The notes: generated by a model from the sequence alone, not told the origin. DNA of 64,000 nt from Devosia sp. FKR38 (GCF_005222805.1 NZ_STGC01000002.1:385836-449835), one strand, 5' to 3'; shown: positions 26,995-37,260, counted from the stretch's first letter. Made by a program: numbers and translations.

Positions 26995-27020
26995 TCACAA
27001 ATTCGCTGGCGCCCGAAGGA

Positions 27021-27344
27021 TCAGGCGGCGTGGCCTTCGAGCCACTTGGTGAGGCCGGCCTTGGGCGTGCCTGCACCGATCTTCATGTCGGCGGCTTCGC
27101 CACCCTTGAACAGGATCATGGTGGGGATGGAGCGCACACCATACTTGCTGGCGGTACCCGGGTTGTCATCGACATTGAGCTTGACGATCTTGACCTTGCC
27201 GGCCAGTTCGACGGACAGCTCATCGAGCACGGGTGCGATCGCACGGCAGGGCCCGCACCACTCCGCCCAGAAGTCCACCAGGACGGGTTCTTTGGAGTTC
27301 AGGACTTCCTCGCCAAAATTGGCATCGGAAACGTGACTAGTCAT
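27021..27344 (-). CDS. trxA: thioredoxin
   Basis: A 107-residue thioredoxin with the active site WCGPC (Cys30, Cys33), the buried Asp in VLVDFWAEW, and the cis-Pro in SIPTMILFKGG. It reduces cytoplasmic disulfides with electrons from thioredoxin reductase. It follows addA by 78 bases and is closed by a strong terminator. The ATG at 27344 is the natural start for the family length. Confidence 0.97.
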   Translation of the reverse strand: MTSHVSDANFGEEVLNSKEPVLVDFWAEWCGPCRAIAPVLDELSVELAGKVKIVKLNVDDNPGTASKYGVRSIPTMILFKGGEAADMKIGAGTPKAGLTKWLEGHAA

Positions 27345-27422
27345 GGGTTTTTGCCTTTTGTTTAAAGCGGCGGTCTGTGTGCGCCTAAAGCTGGGAAGAG
27401 TCCAGCGTGGGCGCAACAGAGA

Positions 27423-30400
27423 TCACCGCATGGTGAAGCCGCGGGCGCCCGCCACCAACACATCTGATGGCAGATTCATCAATGATTCCAAACTCGTCCA
27501 CAAAATTGCCGCCCGTATGACCTGACCGGGGAAAAGCTGACCTGCAACCAACGCATACAATCCGAGCTGGGTGATGTAGTTCCCCGGCACCTCGGCCACG
27601 GTTTGTGGCACCGACGCATCGGACTTGTAGTCGACCACCAACACCCCCTGTTCGTCAATCACCAGACGATCGATGCGACCGCTGAGACGAACAGGCTCGC
27701 CGTCGCGCAAAAGGTCCAGCGCAAAGGGGACTTCGGCGCGGCTCATGGGGCCAAACAGCCGCGCCAGCGCGGGGCGACGCAGGATGGACATGGCCTTTGT
27801 GGCCAGGCGCGGATGATCAGCGGGCGAATCAGGCAGCAGAGCCATCAGCGCCTTTTCGGCAATGGCTGGCCAGATGGCGCGGTCGAGCGTGCCCAGATGT
27901 TGCAGCAGGGCATGGAGCGCAATGCCCTCGCGGCGGGCGGCTTCGGCGTCGCGCAGCTGTTCGGCGAGGCTATCGAGCGCGGCAGTCGCGCTGGCGCCAG
28001 TGGCGGCCTGGGAGGGCGAGACGCGGGTGATCACCGGCGCCGGCGGCAGGGGCGGCAACACCAAGGGCGCCAGGCCGGCATCGGCCGTGGGCGCCGAATC
28101 CGGCACCGGGACTGGGGCAATGCGCTCACGCGGATAGATGATGGCGGTTTCGACCCCGGCATCGTCCGTCTGCGTCTCGGACAGGGGGCGGAGCGCGGTT
28201 TCAACGGCCTCGTACCAGCTGCCGGCCAATTGGGTGGCGGCTTCGGAACCGGGGGTCAGCGCGCCGGTGACATAGAGCTCGTCCTCGGCGCGGGTCATGG
28301 CAACATAGAGCTTGCGCCAGTATTCGCGCTCCAGATTGTCATCGACAGCCTGTTTAATGCCCAGCGTGGCCTCGACGTGATCGCCTTTGCCGGCGGCATG
28401 GACCAGCAGCGGGCCGGGGGCTTCGGCGAGCAGATAGACCGGCTTGCCGAGCATCTGCTTGCTGGGCTTGGTGGCCGCATCGGCGAGGATGACGATGGGG
28501 GCTTCCAGGCCCTTGGCGCCATGCACGGTCATGACGCGAACACCGGCGCCGGCATCGGGCAATTCGCGCTTGATGGTGCCCGAGCGCTGGCGCATGTCGG
28601 CGACAAAGCCCTGCAGCGAGGGCTGGGCGCCCTGCTCGTGGCTGAGCGCCAGCTCCAGCAGTTCGGCGACGATGTCGTCGACCTCCGGGCCAAAGCGGGT
28701 GTGGAAGCGGCGGAGGCCGCCCTCGGCATAGAGCACCTGGGCGAGGAATTCGAAGGGGCGCTCGAAATCGAGCTCGCCACGCCAGCGGGCCAGGCGCTCG
28801 GCGGCGGCGACAGCGGCGGGGTCGGCATGGGCGGCCAGCGCCTGCCAGAGCGTCTGGCGGTCGGCGCGCGGCTGCGCCACGGCAAACAGCAGGTCCTCAT
28901 CGATATCAAACAACGGCGAGCGCAGCAGGGCCGCCAATTGCAGATCGTCAGCCGGATTGAGCAGCACATCGCAGAGCGCCAGAAGATCGAGCACGGCGAT
29001 ATGGCCGGTGACGCCGAGGCGATCGGCGCCGGGGGTGGGCAGGCCCGCCTTGCGCAGGGCGCGGATGACCTCCTGGAACACGGGGCCGCGCGACTGCACC
29101 AGGATCAGCACATCATCGGCGGTGACGGCGCGGCCACGGCCGGTGAGCGGGCGACGCGCATCGATCCAGCCGCGGATGCGGGCGGCAATGGCCTCGGCCA
29201 CCTGGCGCGGGGCGCTGGGCTGCAGATCGAGCACGCTGGTGGGCCAATCGGCATCGGCCCGGGCCTCGCCGGGCTGCTGGATGGGCGGCCAGAGCGTGAC
29301 ACTGCCGCCGCGCATGGTGCGGGCGGTGTTGTGATGGACTTTTTCGGTTTCCAGCAGGGCCGCCTGGATGTCCGGGCGATCGCTGACCAGATCCACGGCC
29401 GCGAGGATTTCGGGCAGGGTGCGGAAGCTGGTGCGCAGCGGCACGGGCTGGAACTGCACCTCGGCCTCGCGGGCGCGCAACTGGTAGTCACCACCGGTCT
29501 GGCCGAAGAGGGCCGGTTCGGCGCCCTGGAAGGAATAGATGGACTGTTTCTGATCGCCCACGGCAAACAGTGAGCGCGGGCGGGTGACGGCCCCGGCGCC
29601 AGCGAAATATTCCTCGGCGATGGCGCGCACCACACGCCACTGCTCGCCATTGGTGTCCTGGCTTTCATCGACCAGGATATGATCGATGCCGGAATCGAGC
29701 TTGTAGCGGACCCAGTCGCCCGACTGGTTCTGGAAGAGATCGGCGAGGCGCTCGACCAGGTCGTCGAAATCTAGCAGGGAGCGCGCCCGCTTGGTGGCCT
29801 CGTAGCGCTGGCCGACGGCGGCGACGATATCGAGAAGGGCTTCGCTGCGATCGACCAGCGCGGCGGCGCTGCGGGCCGCAGCCAGGGCGGCGAGGCGCTC
29901 GGCTTCGGCCTGGAGCTGGTCGGCCAGATCGGGATTGGCCGTCGTGACCGCCTTGACCACGAGGCGAGACGGGAGCGTCAAATCCTTGGTGAGGAAGGCG
30001 CGCAGCCAGGCGTCGGGGGCAGGACTACTGGCATCGAGCGCGGCCAGCTTGTCCTCAAGGCTGCGATTGCCGCCCTTGGGCGGGGTGATGGCAAAGAGCG
30101 CCTGGAGGTCGGCCGGGCCAATCAGGCGCTCGCCAGTGATGGCCGCTTCGATCTCGTCAACGGAGAGGGTGGCTGCGGCGCCGATCAGCGCGCGCAGATT
30201 GGCCTTGGCGCGGGCGGGATCGGCGAGGACCAGCTTGAGCTTGCGGCCATCGGCCAGGGCCGCGTTGATGGCGTTCTTGATCTGATCATCACTCAGCGTT
30301 TCAAAGAGGGTTTCCACCGCACCGGCGACGCCCAGGCCCTGGGCCAGCACGGTTTCACGCGCCGCCAGCAGCAGGGCGGTGCGCTCATCGTCCTCAATGA

Positions 30401-30854
30401 CGGAGAAGTCAAAGGGCACGCCGGCTTCGAGTGGGAACCGGTGCAGCACCGATTCGCAGAAGGCGTGGATGGTGACGATCTTGAGCCCGCCGGGGGTTTC
30501 GAGCGCCCGGGCGAAAAGGGTGCGGGCGCGATTGCGCAGGGCTGCGTCGGGCTCGCGGCCCTCGATGTCGCGCAGGGCCTTGTCGAGGGCGGAATCGTCG
30601 AACAGCGCCCATTCGGCCAGGCGATCGGCGACGCGGCGGCGCATTTCGGCGGCGGCGGCCTTGGTATAGGTGAGGCAGAGGATAGCTTCGGGCGCGACGC
30701 CCGAGAGCAGCAGGCGCAGCACGCGGCGGGTGAGCACAAAGGTCTTGCCCGAGCCGGCATTGGCCGACACCCAGATCGACCAGGCAGGATCGGCGGCCAA
30801 TGCCTGGTGGCGGCTGGTGTCAGAGGGGACGACGAGGCGGCCGCGCTCGCTCAT
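27423..30854 (-). CDS. addA: double-strand break repair helicase-nuclease AddA
   Basis: 1143 residues. The UvrD-type helicase starts with Walker A ANAGSGKT (about residues 31-38), then LCLTYTKAAAAEM (motif Ia), VDESQDTN (motif II) and ARPRSLFAVGDQKQSIYSFQGA (motif III). The C-terminal RecB-type nuclease has VLVVDYKSD with downstream Tyr. It processes double-strand ends with AddB to load RecA. The ATG overlaps the addB stop (ATGA). It is of the alphaproteobacterial AddA type. Confidence 0.94.
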   Translation of the reverse strand: MSERGRLVVPSDTSRHQALAADPAWSIWVSANAGSGKTFVLTRRVLRLLLSGVAPEAILCLTYTKAAAAEMRRRVADRLAEWALFDDSALDKALRDIEGREPDAALRNRARTLFARALETPGGLKIVTIHAFCESVLHRFPLEAGVPFDFSVIEDDERTALLLAARETVLAQGLGVAGAVETLFETLSDDQIKNAINAALADGRKLKLVLADPARAKANLRALIGAAATLSVDEIEAAITGERLIGPADLQALFAITPPKGGNRSLEDKLAALDASSPAPDAWLRAFLTKDLTLPSRLVVKAVTTANPDLADQLQAEAERLAALAAARSAAALVDRSEALLDIVAAVGQRYEATKRARSLLDFDDLVERLADLFQNQSGDWVRYKLDSGIDHILVDESQDTNGEQWRVVRAIAEEYFAGAGAVTRPRSLFAVGDQKQSIYSFQGAEPALFGQTGGDYQLRAREAEVQFQPVPLRTSFRTLPEILAAVDLVSDRPDIQAALLETEKVHHNTARTMRGGSVTLWPPIQQPGEARADADWPTSVLDLQPSAPRQVAEAIAARIRGWIDARRPLTGRGRAVTADDVLILVQSRGPVFQEVIRALRKAGLPTPGADRLGVTGHIAVLDLLALCDVLLNPADDLQLAALLRSPLFDIDEDLLFAVAQPRADRQTLWQALAAHADPAAVAAAERLARWRGELDFERPFEFLAQVLYAEGGLRRFHTRFGPEVDDIVAELLELALSHEQGAQPSLQGFVADMRQRSGTIKRELPDAGAGVRVMTVHGAKGLEAPIVILADAATKPSKQMLGKPVYLLAEAPGPLLVHAAGKGDHVEATLGIKQAVDDNLEREYWRKLYVAMTRAEDELYVTGALTPGSEAATQLAGSWYEAVETALRPLSETQTDDAGVETAIIYPRERIAPVPVPDSAPTADAGLAPLVLPPLPPAPVITRVSPSQAATGASATAALDSLAEQLRDAEAARREGIALHALLQHLGTLDRAIWPAIAEKALMALLPDSPADHPRLATKAMSILRRPALARLFGPMSRAEVPFALDLLRDGEPVRLSGRIDRLVIDEQGVLVVDYKSDASVPQTVAEVPGNYITQLGLYALVAGQLFPGQVIRAAILWTSLESLMNLPSDVLVAGARGFTMR

Positions 30855-33800
30855 GGCTCGCCCTCCCCGCCATCGATGGCGGTCCATTCGGCCAGCCGCG
30901 CCAGATGGTCATAGGCGCCGGCAAAGCGCTGGCCGGGCAGCGGCAGCAGGCGGGCGGGCATGGGCGTTTCATGCATCAGGAAGAGCTCGACATGGCGCTG
31001 CATGCGCCGAGCGATCTCGTCGGCGGCAGACATGACGTCGTGCTCGTCATGGGGAATGAAGGGCTTGGCGGTGAAGGCATCAGGCCCCAGGCCAACCTTG
31101 ATATAGGTGAGCGCCGTGGTGGGCGCGGCACTGAGCTGAGGGAAGGCGCCGGCAGCGGCCATCTGCGCCTCGAGCAGCAGTTGCGGCACCTCGAAGGCCT
31201 GCATGGCGCCCTTGGTGGGGGGCGAACCGGTCTTGAAATCGATGATCTCCAGCGTGCCATCACGCAGCGCATCGACGCGGTCGGCGCGGCCGCTGAGGGT
31301 GAAGGGCTCGGCCATGGGGAAGACCATTTCGCCGCGGATTTCGGCGTGGCGCTGGGCCACCATGGGCTCGCGGGCGCGCTCGAAGGCGAGGAACTGGGTG
31401 GCGGCAGTGTGGAAGCGGCGCAGCCAGATGTCGCGGCGTTCACCAATGGCATCAAGGCCGGAGAATTTGTCGACGGCAATGGCCATCAGCACATCGATGG
31501 CATCGGGGGCCATGACGTCATGCCCATCGATGACGAACTGGGCGAAAATGTCGTGGATGATGGTGCCGCGTTCGCGGCCGTCGGGCGTGTCGCCCAGCGG
31601 ATCGAGCGCGCGCAGGCCCAGCACATGGCGGGCATAGATGTCATAGGGCGAGCGCATCAGCGTTTCGATCTCGGTGACCGAAAGGGCGCGCGGGCGGGTC
31701 GCCACGGGGGGATTGGGCGCCGGACGCGGGGCGGGCCGGGTTTCGGGCACCATATCGAGACGGCGGGCCTGATCGAGCCAATGGGCGCCCCGCGCAATCC
31801 AGCGCGCAGCCTCCTCGGTGCCGGCAAAGGCGGTGAGCCGCTGCAGCAGGCGCGAGGCGATGGCGGGGCTGGCGCCGACGCGGTCGGCATAGCTGAGGAT
31901 AACTTTGGCATTGCCCAGGCCCTGGGCAAAATCGTGCGCGGCGAGGCCCTGCTTGCGTTCCGGCGGATCGAGCCCGGCGGCCAGGCGCATGCCGCGGCTG
32001 AGCCAGGGACCGGGATCGGCCGGCTCGGGCCATTTGTCCTCATTGAGCGCAGCCAGCACCAGCAGGTCCGGGTTTTGCAGGCGGGCTTCGAGCTGGCCCC
32101 AGATGGCGATGTCGCTGCGGCGCTCTTCTATGGTGCGGACCTGGGCGCCCAGCATGAGGGCACTGAGGACGCCATCGAGCTGGCGCGGGGCAAAGCTGTG
32201 GCCTTCGCCGGTGTGGCTGGCCATCTGCTGGGCCCAGTCGGCCAGTTCGCGGCGGCCGGGGATCTCGGCGCCATCGGCCACGGCATCAAAGGCGGCACAG
32301 AGGGCGGCGGCGAGGCTGCTGGCGGTGATGACGGGGGTTTCGAGGAGGCTGGTCAGCGGCGCAATGGCGGCGGCGATGGCGTCCAGGAGGCCGGTGATGG
32401 GGGCGCGATCCCCCTCGGACAGGCGGCGGGCCGGGTGGGTGATGGTCTTGTCGATATTGGCCGAGAGCGCAGCGAGCAGGCCCGCAAAGCCGGGATTGGG
32501 GCGCTGACCGCGCAAGAGACCCAGCTCGATATCATCGGCCAGGCGGGAAATCTCGGCACGGTCACGGCCGAAGCGGATGGCCCGGTTGCGCAGCAGCGCC
32601 ATCAGGTGCACGGCGGCGATATTGGAGCTGGCCAAGGCCAGGATCTGGCGCAGCAGGCGCCCGGCCGCGGACTGGAACAGCGGCACGCCAGCGGCATCAT
32701 CGACCACCACACCGAAGCGGCGCAGCTCGGCGGCAATGCGCCGGGCCAGGTTGCGATCGGGGGTGACGATACCGACAGTCTGTTTGTCGCTGAGCGCGGC
32801 ATGGGCGGCGAGGGCAATGGCGCGGGCCTGTTCGTCCTCGGTGCGGGCGCGAATGATGGTGACGCCCGCGCCAGCCTCGGCCAGTTGCTCGGGCGTGAGG
32901 CGCTGGCGGTTCCAGCGGGCGGTGTCTTCGGTGAGCGCCAGGGCGCGGTGCACCAGCGTGGTGCGGGGATGGTCGCCCGGCGCCAGCTCGGTGACATCGC
33001 TGATGGCGGCACCCAGACTGCGCAGCAGGCGGGCGAGGCCATATTGCGGATGGCCATGCGGATTGCTGTCGGGCAGCAAGAGAGCCGCGTGATCGGCCGG
33101 GGTCATGGCGCAATCGAGCCCGGGCAGCACGACGGCGCCGCGCGGCAGGGCATGGATGGCCGCCAGGAGCCGCGCCGTGGCCGGAATGGAGCCGGTGGAG
33201 CCGGCGGCAATCACCGGGCGGTCCCGATAGACCAGCGGGGCGGCCATGGCCTGGCGGTCGAGCCGCTGGCCGCGCAGGGCGGCGGTATCGGCACGGGCGC
33301 CGGCCAGATGCTCGGGCCAATAGCGCAAGGCGATATCGAGAAAGCTGATGGTCTGCAGCCAATAGTCGCTGAGATTGGCTTCGAGCGATGGCGCGATGGC
33401 GGCAATGTCGGCCGGGCTGCGCTCCTCGGTCAGCAGATCATCGATGAGATGGCCGAGCGATTCGGCCATGGAGAGGATTTCGCCCGCTGTGGGGGGCGTG
33501 GAAAAGGCGCGCTGGCCACCCTCTGTATTGGCCCAGGCATGGACGAGGCGGGACAGCACCAGACGCCGCTCGAGCGCGCTGGCGGCCGGCAGCGGGGTCG
33601 GGGCATCAAAGGGCGGCAGGAAGGGCTCTTCGTCGGCGACTTCGCCACCAAAGGTGCGGATATCGGGCAGAAGGCCGAGGCCCCGGCGCGCGAATTCATC
33701 GGCCAGCGCCAGCTTGGCGCGGCGGGTGGGCAGCACGATGGTGACATCGGTGAGCCAGAAGGGCTGGCTGCGGTCGGCGCCGCCCAGCAGCGTGCCATCG

Positions 33801-33862
33801 ATGATGCGATCGGCCAGGGTGGCGATGAAGGGCGCGTGCGGGGCGATGGAAAACAGCGTCAT
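30851..33862 (-). CDS. addB: double-strand break repair protein AddB
   Basis: 1003 residues, the partner of AddA. The N-terminal half resembles an inactivated helicase fold. The C-terminal nuclease domain carries the catalytic IIDFKTGSPPTKG (about residue 880), followed by QLLLEAQMAAAG. It provides the second nuclease and Chi recognition in AddAB systems. It overlaps both murU and addA by 4 bases, so the genes are strictly coupled. Typical AddB proteins of the order have about the same length. Confidence 0.92.
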   Translation of the reverse strand: MTLFSIAPHAPFIATLADRIIDGTLLGGADRSQPFWLTDVTIVLPTRRAKLALADEFARRGLGLLPDIRTFGGEVADEEPFLPPFDAPTPLPAASALERRLVLSRLVHAWANTEGGQRAFSTPPTAGEILSMAESLGHLIDDLLTEERSPADIAAIAPSLEANLSDYWLQTISFLDIALRYWPEHLAGARADTAALRGQRLDRQAMAAPLVYRDRPVIAAGSTGSIPATARLLAAIHALPRGAVVLPGLDCAMTPADHAALLLPDSNPHGHPQYGLARLLRSLGAAISDVTELAPGDHPRTTLVHRALALTEDTARWNRQRLTPEQLAEAGAGVTIIRARTEDEQARAIALAAHAALSDKQTVGIVTPDRNLARRIAAELRRFGVVVDDAAGVPLFQSAAGRLLRQILALASSNIAAVHLMALLRNRAIRFGRDRAEISRLADDIELGLLRGQRPNPGFAGLLAALSANIDKTITHPARRLSEGDRAPITGLLDAIAAAIAPLTSLLETPVITASSLAAALCAAFDAVADGAEIPGRRELADWAQQMASHTGEGHSFAPRQLDGVLSALMLGAQVRTIEERRSDIAIWGQLEARLQNPDLLVLAALNEDKWPEPADPGPWLSRGMRLAAGLDPPERKQGLAAHDFAQGLGNAKVILSYADRVGASPAIASRLLQRLTAFAGTEEAARWIARGAHWLDQARRLDMVPETRPAPRPAPNPPVATRPRALSVTEIETLMRSPYDIYARHVLGLRALDPLGDTPDGRERGTIIHDIFAQFVIDGHDVMAPDAIDVLMAIAVDKFSGLDAIGERRDIWLRRFHTAATQFLAFERAREPMVAQRHAEIRGEMVFPMAEPFTLSGRADRVDALRDGTLEIIDFKTGSPPTKGAMQAFEVPQLLLEAQMAAAGAFPQLSAAPTTALTYIKVGLGPDAFTAKPFIPHDEHDVMSAADEIARRMQRHVELFLMHETPMPARLLPLPGQRFAGAYDHLARLAEWTAIDGGEGEP

Positions 33863-34563
33863 GGCGCTGTGGGGGCCGCGAGGGCGCTTTCGGCCAGGGC
33901 CAGCGCGGCGGGATCGCCGACATGGAACCAGGGGGCATCGAGCACCACACCAAAGAGGCTTTCGCGCGCCAGGCAGCGCTCGAACAGCAGATTGAGCGAG
34001 AAGGCGCCGTCGGGCGTATCGGCAAACAGGGGTTTGCCCATGATGGCGACGCCGCCATAGATCACCGGCGCGCCATAGTCGCGGGTGATGCGCCCATCGG
34101 GGGCGAGGCAGAAATCATGGCTGCGGGCAAAGCCATGGGCATCGCGCGGATGCACGCAGAGCAGAACGATATCCTCGGGGCCGGTGTAGCGCTTGAGCAT
34201 GCGGGCGATGGGCTGGTCGCTGCCCAATGGCCAGAAGGCATCGGTGTTCATCACCACAAAGGGGTCGGAGGCCAGCATGGGCAGGGCCTGTTTGACGCCG
34301 CCGCCGGTATCGAGCAGGGCCTCCTCGCGGCTGAGCTTGAGCAGGCCGCCGAAATGGGCGAGCAGTTGGTCGGCGCGATAATGGGCATTGGCGATGAAGC
34401 GCTTGGCGCCCTCGGCCTTGGCATTGTCCATCACCCGCTCGATCAGCGGCACGCCGGCCACCGGCACCAGCGGCTTGGGCACGGTGTCGGTGATGGGCCG
34501 CAGGCGGCTGCCCAGGCCAGCGGCCAGCAGCATGACATCGGGGAATCGGCTGGTGTCGCTCAT
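33859..34563 (-). CDS. murU: nucleotidyltransferase, MurU-like (N-acetylmuramate-1-phosphate uridylyltransferase)
   Basis: A 234-residue sugar-nucleotide pyrophosphorylase: MLLAAGLGSRLRPITDTVPKPLVPV is the nucleotide loop with the catalytic Arg and Lys. NAHYRADQL, EALLDTGGGVKQAL and VMNTDAFW (metal Asp) follow. In the cell-wall recycling pathway MurU makes UDP-MurNAc. In relatives the kinase gene amgK and tsaE lie directly upstream; here they are absent and a repeat-rich gap takes their place. Start ATG at 34563. The overlap with addB is a common arrangement. Confidence 0.85.
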   Translation of the reverse strand: MSDTSRFPDVMLLAAGLGSRLRPITDTVPKPLVPVAGVPLIERVMDNAKAEGAKRFIANAHYRADQLLAHFGGLLKLSREEALLDTGGGVKQALPMLASDPFVVMNTDAFWPLGSDQPIARMLKRYTGPEDIVLLCVHPRDAHGFARSHDFCLAPDGRITRDYGAPVIYGGVAIMGKPLFADTPDGAFSLNLLFERCLARESLFGVVLDAPWFHVGDPAALALAESALAAPTAP

Positions 34564-34630
34564 GGGCGGATATGAGCCGGAGAGCGGGCGAGTGGCAAGA
34601 GCGGCGGCCCTTTGCACCGACACCTCAGTC

Positions 34631-34805
34631 GACACCCTCCCCCTTGTGGGGCTTCGCGCCGTCCCGACGGGCGGATCACGCCAGCGGCGTGATCCGAGGC
34701 AAGAAGGCCATGAGGGCTACGCCCGAATGGCGGCTGGGTGGGGGTGGTTGGCCCCGATATCGGGGCTCTCGCACCCCCTCCCAACCTCCCCCATCAAGGG
34801 GGAGG
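34631..34805. repeat. cluster of extragenic palindromes between pheT and murU
   Basis: The 279-base gap holds four structured elements: a degenerate CCCTCCCCCTTGTGGGG (from 34635); a perfect 11-base inverted repeat CGGATCACGCC-AGC-GGCGTGATCCG (34672-34696); the 16-base palindrome GCCCCGATATCGGGGC (34751-34766); and CCTCCCCC-ATCAA-GGGGGAGG (34785-34805). The last matches the elements at 17868 and 61832. No gene or convincing promoter is visible. Some hairpins may end the pheST transcript, whose stop is at 34843. Confidence 0.65.
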
Positions 34806-34842
34806 TGCAGTCTGGTGTGTGAGGTGAGATGGAGGCCGCCCG

Positions 34843-37260
34843 TTAGGCCCGCAGGACGCCGCCGGTGGATTTGGTGACGGCGGCGATGATGGCGCCCGAG
34901 ACCTTGTCGATGTCCTCGTCGGTCAGCGTCTTGTCGAGCGGCTGCAGCGTCACGGCGATGGCGACGGACTTCTTGCCTTCGCCAACATGGCTGCCGGCGA
35001 AGACGTCAAAGATCGTCACGTCCTTGATCAGCGCCTTGTCGGCGCCGCGCGCGGCCTTGAGGATCACCGCGGCGGTGACCGACTGATCGACCACAAAGGC
35101 GAAGTCGCGGCTGAGCGGCATGAGCTGGGACAGGGCCAGGGCCGGCTTGGTGCGCGTGGGCTTGCGGCGCGGCTCGGGGAGAGCATCGAGATCGATCTCG
35201 AAGGCCGCGACGGGACCGGCAATATCGAGCTCGGCGGCGAAGGCCGGGTGCAGCTCGCCGAACCAGGCAATGGTCTTGGGGCCCTGGGCGACGCGGCCAC
35301 CACGGCCGGGATGGCTCCAGGGCGCCGGCTCGGCCAGGATCTGCATCTTGTCGATGTCATAGCCCAGCGCATCGAGCGCGGCGCCAAGATCGGCCTTGGC
35401 ATCATAGACGCCGACCGGCGCAGCCTTGGCCGCCCAGTGGCGACCGGAACCGCTGAGACCCGCGCTGCCGGTGCGAATGCCGGTGGCATGGGTGTGCTGA
35501 CCTTCGGGCGCATCGGACAGGAACACCTGGCCGACTTCGAACAGCGCCAGATCGCCAATGCCGCGATTGGCATTGCGGCGAGCGGCGGCGAGCAGGCCGG
35601 GCAGCAGGGAGGGCCGCATGTCCGTCATGTCAGCGGCAATGGCATTGGCCAGTTGCAGGCTCTCTTGGCCGCCGCCGAAGCGAGTGGCCTCGGCATGGCT
35701 GATGAAGCTCCAGGTGACCGCCTCGTCGAGGCCGCGCGCGGCCAGCGCCCGACGCACGATGCGGCGGCGGTTCTGGATGGCGGTGAGCATGCGCGGGGCG
35801 ACGTGGTTGAGACGCGGCAGCGGCTCGACCGGGATATTGTCGACGCCCACCATGCGCATAATTTCTTCGACCAGATCAGCCTTGAGCGTGACGTCGGGAC
35901 GCCAGCTCGGCACCTTGACCGAGAAGCCATCGCCCTTGGGCGTGACGGCAAAGCCCAAGCGGCTCAGGATAGCGGTGGCGACCATGGGTTCGACGGCAAG
36001 GCCGGTGAGGCGGGCCACTTCGCCGAGCGGGAAGTCGATGGTGGTGTTGGGATAGACATCCTCACCCGAAAACACCGGCTCCATGGCCTCGCCGCCGCAG
36101 AGCTCGAGCACCAGGCGGGTGGCCAGCTCGAGACCGGGATCGGTCAGGGCCGGATCGACATGGCGCTCGAGGCGATAGCGGGCATCGCTGACAATACCGG
36201 TCTTGCGGCCGGTGCGGGCGATGAGATCGGCGTCCCAGCTCGCGCATTCCATGAACACATTGACCGTGCCATCGGTGACGCCGGAGCGGATGCCGCCCAT
36301 GATGCCACCCAGGCAGAGCGGACCGGTGTCATCGGCGATGACGGTCATGGTCTCGTCGAGGGTATAGACCTTGTTGTCGAGCGCATCGAAGCTCTCGTTG
36401 CGGGCATTGCGCAGCACGGGCTGGCCGTTGAGCTTATCGGCATCATAGGCGTGCAGCGGACGGCCCCAGCCGAGCGAGACCCAATTGGTGATGTCGACAA
36501 TGGCATTGATGGGCCGCAGGCCAACGGCGCGCAGGCGCTGCTGCAGCCAGGCCGGGGACGGGCCATTCTTGACGCCCTTGATATAGCGGCCGCCAAAGCG
36601 GCGGATGGCCTTGGGTTCATCGGCGCCGAACTGGTGCGGCAGCGGCGCAATCGGGCTCTTGCCCTTGGAGGGCACCGGGCTCATGTCGGTCGATTTGAGC
36701 GTGCCCAGGCCATAGGCGGCGAGGTCGCGCGCAATGCCATAGACGCCGGTGGCGTCGCCACGATTGGGGGTGATGGAAATGTCGAACACCACGCCATCGA
36801 TGCCGGCATAGGCGGGATAGCTGACGCCGATGGGCGCATCGGCGGGCAGCTCGATGATGCCGTCGTGATCCTCGGACAGTTCCAGCTCGGCATTGGAGCA
36901 GAGCATGCCATTGCTGACCTGCCCTCGAATATTGCCCTTGCCGATGGTCATGTCCTTGCCCGGGATATAGGTGCCGGGAAAGGCGAACACGGTCTTGAGG
37001 CCCGTGCGCGCATTGGGAGCGCCGCAGACGACGTCGATCAATTCGCCGGTGCCGGCATCGACCTTGCAGACGCGCAGCTTGTCGGCATTGGGATGCTGTT
37101 CGGCCGAAACGACATGGGCGGTCACGAAGCTCTTGAGCGCCTTGCCCTGATCTTCGACGCCTTCCAGTTCGAGCCCGATCAGCGTTAGCGTCGTGCCGAT
37201 CTCATCGGCCGATGCGTCGGTATCGAGGTGCTCCTTGAGCCAGTCGAGGGTGAATTTCAT
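34843..37260 (-). CDS. pheT: phenylalanyl-tRNA synthetase beta subunit
   Basis: 805 residues, full length. The N-terminal tRNA-binding (EMAP-like) domain spans about residues 40-150 (AHVVSAEQHPNADKLRVCKVD). The B3/B4 editing domain follows (SITPNRGDATGVYGIARDLAA; FGGRYIKGV), then B5, the catalytic-like core, and a C-terminal anticodon-binding domain (SQLMPLSRDFAFVVD). It pairs with PheS in the alpha2-beta2 enzyme. It starts 66 bases after pheS. Confidence 0.96.
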   Translation of the reverse strand: MKFTLDWLKEHLDTDASADEIGTTLTLIGLELEGVEDQGKALKSFVTAHVVSAEQHPNADKLRVCKVDAGTGELIDVVCGAPNARTGLKTVFAFPGTYIPGKDMTIGKGNIRGQVSNGMLCSNAELELSEDHDGIIELPADAPIGVSYPAYAGIDGVVFDISITPNRGDATGVYGIARDLAAYGLGTLKSTDMSPVPSKGKSPIAPLPHQFGADEPKAIRRFGGRYIKGVKNGPSPAWLQQRLRAVGLRPINAIVDITNWVSLGWGRPLHAYDADKLNGQPVLRNARNESFDALDNKVYTLDETMTVIADDTGPLCLGGIMGGIRSGVTDGTVNVFMECASWDADLIARTGRKTGIVSDARYRLERHVDPALTDPGLELATRLVLELCGGEAMEPVFSGEDVYPNTTIDFPLGEVARLTGLAVEPMVATAILSRLGFAVTPKGDGFSVKVPSWRPDVTLKADLVEEIMRMVGVDNIPVEPLPRLNHVAPRMLTAIQNRRRIVRRALAARGLDEAVTWSFISHAEATRFGGGQESLQLANAIAADMTDMRPSLLPGLLAAARRNANRGIGDLALFEVGQVFLSDAPEGQHTHATGIRTGSAGLSGSGRHWAAKAAPVGVYDAKADLGAALDALGYDIDKMQILAEPAPWSHPGRGGRVAQGPKTIAWFGELHPAFAAELDIAGPVAAFEIDLDALPEPRRKPTRTKPALALSQLMPLSRDFAFVVDQSVTAAVILKAARGADKALIKDVTIFDVFAGSHVGEGKKSVAIAVTLQPLDKTLTDEDIDKVSGAIIAAVTKSTGGVLRA

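Noticed and set aside
25124..27052. A 642-residue Gly-rich frame opposite the GH3 gene
   Set aside because: Antisense to a GH3 enzyme with intact catalytic motifs; no ribosome binding site or domain.
30800..34060. A 1086-residue open frame on the + strand across addA/addB
   Set aside because: It lies opposite the coupled addB/addA genes, which show clear helicase and nuclease motifs. The frame is a by-product of GC-rich codon structure, and its product is compositionally odd (Gly/His/Arg rich).
34987..37188. A 733-residue open frame opposite pheT
   Set aside because: pheT is unmistakable on the other strand; this frame has no recognisable domains and is a shadow.
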